A stretch of 64,000 nucleotides of DNA from Aptenodytes patagonicus (taxonomy: Eukaryota; Chordata; Aves; Sphenisciformes; Spheniscidae): assembly GCF_965638725.1 (NCBI RefSeq), contig NC_134970.1:563001-627000 (forward strand), given 5' to 3'. This document shows, in pieces, positions 12,366-64,000 of the stretch (within the stretch, counting starts at the first letter, position 1; each line of letters begins with the position of its first letter). The notes beneath the pieces are model-generated. The model saw only the letters and a program-made list of their open reading frames with translations, was not told where the DNA came from and did not search any database. Both the position numbers and the translations under genes were made by a program.

Positions 12366-15300
12366 TATGTAAATAATCAAACATTTTTTTAACAACTTTT
12401 TAAAATTTTGATGTGAAGTTATAGTTTTATAACTGGCTTATGTTTTATTGGAGAAATCTTGCCTATAATTCTATAAAGAAAGGTGACATTCCAAAATGTC
12501 AAGCATATCTTTTTTACACAGATTATGCAAAATTCAAGTTGTATTTTAACCCCTTAGTACAACCTGTAACAGTGGTCTACCACTTCTTTCTGTTTAAGTA
12601 AAGAGATATTGAATATCTCCTCAAAGTCAGAATGAAATTCCTCCAGGAACATAAAATGATTGAACTATATTGGTCAGTGTTATTTCCCTACTTTTACTTT
12701 ATCTCTAATCTTCACCAGAAAGCGATGCTTTTGTAGAAGACTTGCAAAGTGACTTTCCCATGTCATTTTAATTGCTTAAAAGAAAAAAAAAAAGAGAAAG
12801 CACAGCACTTTTGATGATTTGTGAAATTTTTGGTATGTCTGTTCTTGACATGTTGGTTTATATAGAAGTTGCGTTTATATACAAGCTATAGAAATTGATC
12901 TCTATTTCTTACAGTTCCTACAAAGGTGATCGGTAAAATTAACTGAAGAAAGTGTCTGATCCTGTTGAAATGCAATGACTTACTGACCTAACACTTTTCA
13001 CAGCACTGCTTACGTTGTTTGGTGTGAGAATTTTGCTTCCAAAATACATCTTCCCTGAACATGATTAATACTAGTGTCAAAATTAGAGAACCTATTGGTA
13101 GTCTTGTGGAGGAAACTGCTATCTTTGAGCACTTTAAGGCTTTAAAATACTAACCAACTTGGCAGCTTGTTTTGATCAGGTCGTAACGTGTCCAATGGAA
13201 CCACACTTTCCCTTGTACTGATGCACTTAATATAATAGCATTGAGTTGATAACTGACTTACACAGTAAGGCTGTCCTTATTCTAGGAAGTTTTGTATTAC
13301 TATTTCACAATAAAAAGTATTATGGCATTGGACTGCTGTTTCCATGTGTAGCTTCTGGGTGCCCAGGTACTGTGGAAAAATCAGTGGCACATGCTAAATA
13401 TGTAGAGTGTCAGCTATCAACAGTTTTTAAACAATCTTTCAATATTTCTGGATGTTAACGTGTAATCTGTATTTGACTTTCACTCACCCCATTTATTACT
13501 GCCCTTTCCAGTCATCAAAAGGAAAAGTCCTGTCCCGTTCTCCCTCTCCCTTCCCCCTCCCCACATTTAGAGTACAAGTTGGGTTTTGGTGCAACTTAAG
13601 CTGTCTCCAGATAACTTTATTTGTTCTAATCCTCACTGGGGTAGGAAAGATTTGAAACACTATGTTAGACTAGACAAAAGCAAAGATGCTGTGTTAGTTC
13701 TGGATGCATCTTTTTAATATCAATTACTACTCTTCTCTTTATAAGGGTCTCTAAAATATGTTACTCTATTATAAATCTTACTTTGTGCAATATTGTTTGT
13801 GTAGGCTTTTATATACATATTAGCACCTCAGTGTAGAGGTCACTATTTTAAACTGATAGAAAAATAATCATCAGAAGATACTGCAGTGATTAGTTAGAAC
13901 CTGTATTACTCCTTATGTGTATGTATGTATTGTCTTCGGTACAAAAATGAGGACTAGGAAATATTTCAATTTAAAACTAATTTACAGATTGAAGTGGTAG
14001 TGACTTGTTTAGTAATCTGTGTAAATAAGGTGTTAGAATGGAAAGCTTTCATGATGAAAAGTAATGTGATTCATGCAGGGGTGTAATTTAATCTTAGCAG
14101 AAATTCTAGATGACCCAGACTGGTTCATAAATGAGCCGTCTGTTCTCTGGTGGGTTTTTTCCACTTTTTATGTTGAGAGGAATTTCATAGCTTTAAGGGT
14201 TGTGCAAAGTAAAATTCCTCACAGGCAATAGCGGTTTCAGTTCATCCTTCACATTCAAAGATCGTATTACCCAAGGGTGTTCTTTCCTTTTTACGAAGTC
14301 TGCTAGTCTTCCAAGTGCCCATTTCACTTCTCACATGTGCTATTCTTTGGTCGTGTCAGTAGAGGTACATCAATAAGGTGGCCGTTCTTTGACAGCCAGC
14401 ACTGCGTACAATCACTCAGGAATTGACAAATCTGCAGATACTACAGGGAGTCTGCAAACATAACTTTAAAGGCAGAATAAACAGATTAAGAGCCCCCATA
14501 CACCAACTTGTCTGTTTCATAGTGAAAGTTGAAATAGAATGAAGAGGGAATCAATTTGGAAGTCCTCTGTAAATTCTAATAGCATGTTTTCAAATGGACA
14601 AAGGAAGAAGACCAGAGTGGCTCATGTTGTTTTCAAAACTGTAGCTTTAGTGAAATCTGTGACTACAGCCTGAAATACCAGGAAAATGCTCTGACTTATC
14701 TCTCTGGATGGAGGGACATGACCAATAGTATCATGCTCTCTTTATGTTCCATTCAATTACTAACTTAATATCTAATGTCAGATTTAAATACAGAAACGTA
14801 TCTTCAAATGACTTGAATGTTGCTGATGCTGTTCTAGCATGCTTGGAAGACTGAGGAGGAGAGGAGCAAACTTTATAAAAATCTATTACCTAAATATGTT
14901 ATCAACTTTGGTACGCTTTAACCAAAATGACATACTACTTTCAAACTCCACTTCAATTCTGGATGTAAAGTATGAGAGGGATTGCTTACAAAGCTGATCG
15001 CTGTGCTGTCTAGCCATTGTTTCGAGATTGCTTCAATTGCACTGAAAACAACAGAGCAGAATTAGAACAATGCCTTGATGGGAAAGATGCAAATGTTTTC
15101 CAGAACAAGACATGTAGAATACTGATTTTTATAAGCTATAGCTATTTAGAAATGAAGTAATGAGTTCAAGCCACTTAGTGTTTGCTGAGCAAAACGAATC
15201 TCTGGGTAGGTCCAAGTAAATGTTTTTGAATATCGCTCATGTTAAATAGCTGGCTGTTTGAATTTCTCTGTAAGATTTCCTAAAACAGCCTATGTAATGA

Positions 15301-16640
15301 GATAATCAAACTTTAGCAAATTTCATGGGTTGTTGTAATAGTCCTCAGTAGTACCCAGATAGATACCAAGCAGTTCATAAATATGAATGCGCTGGTCAGC
15401 TACTGTAAATCCTCAATTCTCCATTTATGAGGATCTGCCCTGCGATATGTCTGTCAGCTGATAACGAGAAAACACTCCTGCTTTATACTGGAGACAACTG
15501 CTAATTGACCAAGCACTCTGTCTATGAAGAGTGATCAGCTTTGAGATATGGAACTCGGGCTTAGGCTTCTATTTTAAATAAAGTCCTGTTGATAAAAATT
15601 GTCACTTGGGATAAAGGTGAGTAGCTCAGTGGTGCTAGAAGTGGACCAGCGAAATGCAGTTTAGAGATGAAATACCAGTTAGCTTCAGTTTCCTCTCTCC
15701 TCTAGACATGCTACAAGTCATTTTGTGCAGATACTCGACACGTTCTCTTCCAGGAGGGTGGGACACTCGGCGAAGTGTTCTCAGGGGATTTATAATCAAC
15801 ACTTTTCACAGGTATAGATCTTGCCATACAGAAAAAGGGCTCTCTACTGTACTCTGTCAGTTTTCCTGCATGTTACAGTTCAGTTCCCCTGGACAAGGCT
15901 AATTGTCAGAGCTTTTCCCACAGGCGTGAGCTCAAGTCCTTCATCTGGCGTGGCCTGCCGTTTTCAGGTCTGAATCAACTGAGTAATAAACTCTGAAATT
16001 GTAGTTTCCGAGGAGTGCCAAGTGTTGGCAGCTCTGTACTTGCTCGAGGGGTGCGAGAAGAGGGGAGCGCTTGTTTTTACTCCCAGAACAGTGGCCTCTC
16101 TCCCCCGAAAGCTCGTCCTGTATATTCTTATGCTGTCCGGTGAGAAATCCCAGCGGCATGTGGCAGCCTCGGGGGCGATGGCACAGGGGCTGAGGAGGTG
16201 TCTGCGGGGCGCTCCGAGTGTTTAGAGAAATACATACGCTTCTGATTTCTTTGTACAACATGTAAAGAGACTTCTGTATTGCTGTTTTTGTGATTTAATT
16301 TGATTTTGATTGGCAGCTACGATTTTTTCTGTGGTTTTAATTTATCTAAGGTCTCTGCCTACAGAGGGACGTGTACAATTGCCTGGAAGACTGTTTGCTT
16401 TGTGCGGCCTTAGTGTATTTATTGACATTAGCAAGTGTTTCAAAGAGGTTTTACAATGAGTAGTGCAGCGACGAAGCGCTCGAGCCTCTGTGTGAATACT
16501 CTAACGCAGTGCATTTCTGTCAGTAGCTGACTGTACACGAGTGTCAAACTGTTAAGCTATTTCTTTGTAAAATAGTCCAACGGAATGCATAGAATTTTTT
16601 CCTGTAAAGTATTTTTTTAATAAACAAAGTCTGATTTTGT
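12366..16640 (+). other. RSBN1 probable 3' UTR and intergenic sequence up to PHTF1
   Basis: No credible coding region follows the RSBN1 stop. AATAAA hexamers at 13309-13314, 15577-15582 and 16619-16624 are candidate polyadenylation signals. Mammalian RSBN1 has a 3' UTR of several kb, so use of a distal site is plausible. That would place the transcript end against the PHTF1 promoter. The open stretches at 15654-16261 have no recognisable product. Confidence 0.55.
16619..16624 (+). terminator. Candidate distal RSBN1 polyadenylation signal
   Basis: A consensus AATAAA lies about 250 bp before the PHTF1 start codon. It is the last such hexamer before the GC-rich promoter. Its use cannot be proved from sequence; sites at 13309 and 15577 are alternatives. 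Confidence 0.4.
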
Positions 16641-16785
16641 CCTTTACGGCCTGGCTGCTTATTTCTGCTCTAGAGCCGCGGCGGTGGGCGGCCGGGGCGG
16701 AGCCGCGCTCGGCGCTCTCCTGGTGCTGCCTGGGCGAGGGCGGGGCGGGGGCAGGCGGAGGCAGTCGAGCACCGGGCTTGCGGCG

Positions 16786-16799
16786 GTCTCCAGGGTAAC
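16786..16799 (+). promoter_or_regulatory. RFX X-box-like element in the PHTF1 promoter
   Basis: The 14-mer GTCTCCAGGGTAAC matches the X-box consensus GTHNYYATRRNAAC at all but one position (G in place of T). RFX proteins, including RFX2 in spermatids, bind this motif. It lies 69 bp before the ATG. Binding is inferred. Confidence 0.5.
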
Positions 16800-16800
16800 G

Positions 16801-16835
16801 GGGGCCGGGGCCGGTACCGGGGCCGGGGCCGGGCC
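16801..16835 (+). repeat. GGGGCC hexamer tract
   Basis: Four perfect GGGGCC units are interrupted by one GGTACC and followed by a partial unit. The tract lies in the 5' UTR or core promoter of PHTF1. G-runs of this kind can form quadruplexes. Confidence 0.85.
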
Positions 16836-16867
16836 GCCCCGAGCTCGCCTGCGCCCCGCGGCGCCCC

Positions 16868-27854
<10,987 letters not shown>

Positions 27855-28577
27855 ACTGACCAAACAAACATCAGCACTCAGCCCTCTCCACCAGAAAGAG
27901 ACCAGAGAAGATAACCAATAGCTTGGGCAAAAAGCAGAGGTGCTCTCAAACTACAGAAATCTGTAATTGTGATTTTTTTAACAGATTCTCAGCGTACATA
28001 TCGAAAGTTCTCCCTCTGCTTTACTGTTCTATAACATACAGAATAAGCTGGTCTAATTAGCAGAGTCATCCCATGGCATGGACACACAGCAAAACAGAAT
28101 TAATGGGGCCAAATACTAGTAGCTGGCATTGAAAATAGCAGGAACTGTGTGCACACAGTGTGGGGCATCGAACACTAAAAGCCATGTGAGAGCTCCTACT
28201 GGAGGGACACCGATGATTGCTACAGGTGCCTTGTTTCTGTAAAATCTGTAATCCTGTGCGTGTGACAAGTGAAGAGTCGGGCCTCCTGTTAGCGTCATCC
28301 TTTTCAGAGAGCTCTGGAGCTACACTGAAATTTTTCAATTTGTGCATCCTTCTTCAGAGCTCTGCTCGGACTGATAATACTTAGGTGCATTCATCTGAAT
28401 GTGCTGATAAGTATTTCTTTTCTTACAAGCTCAGCGTGCTTGAGGCTTTGCCTCTTTACCCTGAACTACTGCAGGACGCAGTGAAATTTGGTCTGCACAA
28501 GATGAATTCTGCCTCCATGTTGACAGTTAAGCAATATAACAGATTCATGCTGGTTGGCTTACGTTGGGTCTTCTGCA

Positions 28578-28583
28578 AATAAA
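28578..28583 (+). terminator. Candidate PHTF1 polyadenylation signal
   Basis: AATAAA lies about 725 bp after the PHTF1 stop. It is the first consensus hexamer on that strand, and two more follow at 29163 and 29282. Confidence 0.45.
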
Positions 28584-29433
28584 TGATCATTTTTTGAAAA
28601 CATTAGTTACATGAGAACAACCTTAAAACACAAACTACAAGTAAAGCGTTGTCAACTATAGAATATTTTGCTGTTTGTTCCCCGTAACACCTCAGTCATG
28701 CTTAGCCCGGGCTCTGTACCGCGGGCATCCTGGCGTGTCTTCTTCTGACAGCCAGCTTTGCTCCGCGTTCTGAGAAGCTGTTGCAGCTCCGCACTGCAAT
28801 AGTGCCTTACACTGGAATACCCGAGGAAGAAATCCGTTGTGCGGATCAGTTCAGTGGAAGAGATGTGGCAAAGACTTCCTCGCCCAAAAGCAGAATAATG
28901 TTTAGAAAGGGCATAGGAGAGAAACAAAATGTTTTAAAGACATCTGTTAAACGTAGATGTTCCTTAACTGACTCTACTATCTTCTATTATATTAGTAATG
29001 AAAAAAGCAAAAACTGAGGAACTTTTCATAGCTTCATTCTTTCACATAAGGGGTAAGATGGCATAAGAATTTTTGGTAGTAAATTGTTTACAGCTATTTT
29101 CTGTACAAGGAAAAGTTGTAAGATGTAAAAGGAGATGACAATTTTATATATCAAAATGTGCAAATAAACCTACAGTACAAGTATTTCATCATTAACAACT
29201 GTTTCTACATGACTTGATGATTTCTGTAACACCTTTGTTGAACATTTGTTATTTGAACAGGGAATCAAAGAAACTTCCAATAATAAATTGCATTTGTTTT
29301 CCAGAAGAGTACTATGTTTGTGGGTAAAACCTGGGTCATAGATTCAGCTGTTTAAAGTATCGCACCACTGAAAGTCAACGAAGAATCTATTTTATACAGT
29401 GCAGAACCAACAGGCCATGAACTGGAGTTTCTT

Positions 29434-29439
29434 TTTAAT
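29434..29439 (-). terminator. Candidate MAGI3 polyadenylation signal (variant ATTAAA)
   Basis: On the minus strand this reads ATTAAA, about 2.05 kb after the MAGI3 stop. No AATAAA was noticed on that strand in the 3' region. A second ATTAAA at 29978-29983 is the alternative. Confidence 0.3.
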
Positions 29440-31490
29440 ATCTATATAAAAAATAATGAGCGATTTACAGGTCTGTCTCTAGTCAGAACCTCAGAAGTAT
29501 GTATAAAGGTGCTGTACAATATATAAACATTTACACCCAGTACATCCATACGTTGCTTAGCATTCCAAGGCCACATTGCTAAGTCATCTGATACAGTAAG
29601 TACAGATACAAGTTCTATGGAAGGAGAAATCACACACAGGTAAGACACGAAATCAGGTCACATTAACATATAGAAAAAATACAGGGGTATGATGACAGGG
29701 AAATAATTTCAGTGGTGCTAATTCATCTTTGTATTAAACATCTGAATTTGTTACTGTACTCAGCGGTTAGGGCAAGTGCATACAACTCAACATAAAACAG
29801 AATCTCTTGTTAAGAATACATGGTTAATATCTACATAGGCTACTTCAAAGTATTAAATATTTTCACAGTCATACTCCACAACATGGAGTATTTGTATGTA
29901 TTATGCTACACAGCAAATCTCAGTGGATCATCCAATGTCAAGCAGCAGAGCACAGTTCAGATCTGCTTTAAAGTCTATTTAATTTTCAAAGTCTTTGTTT
30001 AAAAAGCTGTTTGAGTAGTCATCTGTACTTCTAAAGAATTCAACTCAGAACTGATTCACTGTACTTCATTAAGCTTTAAAAACATTAAATGTTTCAAAGC
30101 CAAAACGAAATATTGACTCATTCACTTTCAAATAGCAAATCGTCTTATTTTGAATTTTAATATGAGTAAGTAAAGCTTGACCTTGTACACTTCTTTCTCC
30201 TGCAAACGACCCATGGGCTCCTTCTACCACTTTTTTGCAGTCATTAAAAGCCTAACATGTCAGGAAATCATGACTAGAACTATGAAGAAAATAAAACCCT
30301 TCAATTTATGCAGTCTGCTGTTCTTACAGCTGTAGGACTGATGTGTCAGTAGATTCTGGTGGTAACGTTCCTCTTTTTAAAATATGTATTATAGCCCAAA
30401 CAATAGATATTAAGTCTCATGTACCCTGTATATCATCCTATTTAGCACTCTTAGAACAGATCACACATTCAAAGTAACGTATGGGAGACTTCTAATATAC
30501 GCAGGCAAGAACTTCATTTAAGAAGCTACTATGGCAGTTGGTTCTGTCCTAAAGGTCAGCTGTTATCTCTGCAGAGGGAAAAAATCAGATTCCTGAACTA
30601 GCATTAAATAATTAAAGATGGGAGTTCAGTACACAGCACCACAATGAGGCGGAAAACAAATGTGCACTCATTGCTTATGTTTACAAAGAACGCTAAGGAT
30701 GACACAGTGCCACAAGTGAAACCAAAGGAATTATGTTATTTAACAGAACCCAGAATTTTCTCTTTTCAGACAGATGTTTGCAAACACTTGTTATAAGCAT
30801 CCTTATGAATCAAGAAAATAAAGCAATTTTGCTGTGTTCATAAAAAGCAAAATTACAAAACATTGATTATGTCAAATATAATTTTTATCTACAGGATTTT
30901 GTATTAGGTATAAAAATTTAAGAAAAAACATCAATTGAAGAGCATCAGTGGCTCATTTGCTGCCCTAGAATTGATAGAACCAACTCACCTGACTTCTTAC
31001 TGAACCAGTAAGAACGTGTATTTCCTTATGTAAACATGCAACATGCTCTTGAGAAAAATACCCATTTCAGACAAAACCTTGCCTTTCCTGTGACTGGAAT
31101 ACATACGAGAAGGATTAGATTGACTGGATACAGTAGATAACTTGGCACAAGAACAAGAAGTGAGTCATGATCACATTGGCAATATAGGCATTAAATAATT
31201 TTGTTCAGAAACTCACAATACTATCTGAGAAAGCCGTAGCAGTGCAACGTCGAGAGCAGCAGAACACCGCCTTCAAAAGGACAAGGGGACAGCAGCTTAT
31301 GGAAGAGTTTCATTTAAGCAATCCAAAAGGTCCTTCATGCAGCTTAGATAATTTAAGAACGAATCAAATACTTTCTACCCTCTAACCAGTTTCTGAAAAA
31401 AAAAGGACAACTTCGTGAAAAGAAACAATGCTTTTAAATGACCATTATTAGAAACTTGATTAGAACATGTTCTAAAAAAAAAAGTGTCAG

Positions 31491-64000
<32,510 letters not shown>

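Larger units (their letters stand above)
27855..31490. other. Convergent 3' UTRs of PHTF1 (+) and MAGI3 (-)
   Basis: No coding region is recognisable between the two stop codons. Plus-strand AATAAA occurs at 28578-28583, 29163-29168 and 29282-29287 for PHTF1. On the minus strand I find only the variant ATTAAA (plus-strand TTTAAT at 29434-29439 and 29978-29983) for MAGI3. The gene ends may overlap. Open stretches near 28066-28927 have no family resemblance. Confidence 0.6.

Overview
The window is vertebrate nuclear DNA, most likely from a bird. Three multi-exon genes have proteins that closely follow the mammalian RSBN1, PHTF1 and MAGI3 families. Introns are mostly short. At least two fragments look like the 3' end of the avian/reptilian CR1 LINE, and a retroviral element of avian class III (ERV-L-like) type is present. 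Gene order and orientation match the human 1p13.2 block MAGI3-PHTF1-RSBN1. The species cannot be named from the sequence alone.

Layout. 1-12365 (+) holds RSBN1 from its second coding exon to the stop; the first exon lies off the left edge. 12366 to about 16640 is its probable long 3' UTR. 16660-17100 is the GC-rich PHTF1 promoter and first exons, with GC boxes, a near-perfect RFX X-box and a GGGGCC tract. 16868-27854 (+) is the complete PHTF1 coding region: 18 coding exons and 752 codons, with every junction keeping the frame. 27855-31490 holds the convergent 3' ends of PHTF1 (+) and MAGI3 (-). 31491-63528 (-) is the C-terminal three quarters of MAGI3: 14 coding exons covering the end of the second WW domain, five PDZ domains and the Ser/Lys-rich tail. 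The 5' part of MAGI3 lies off the right edge.

The most unusual object is a full-length provirus at 55908-63211. It lies antisense inside one MAGI3 intron, of which it makes up about 92 percent. Its two LTRs (540 and 541 bp) differ by a single A, it is flanked by a perfect 5-bp duplication (gacaa), and both gag and pol are open, so it is very young. Its gag begins with a hydrophobic region that looks like several membrane helices with N-glycosylation sequons. This is followed by 17 Thr/Pro/Ala decapeptide repeats, a Lys/Arg then Glu-rich stretch, and only then a capsid-like region. No CCHC zinc knuckle is visible. Pol is in the same frame after one UAG and keeps the catalytic residues of protease, RT, RNase H and integrase. 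No env or dUTPase is visible. The primer site matches tRNA-Lys but sits 8 nt from the LTR.

RSBN1 is a nuclear JmjC-type protein, PHTF1 an ER membrane protein best known from testis, and MAGI3 a junctional scaffold. They share a conserved neighbourhood and are not known to share a pathway.
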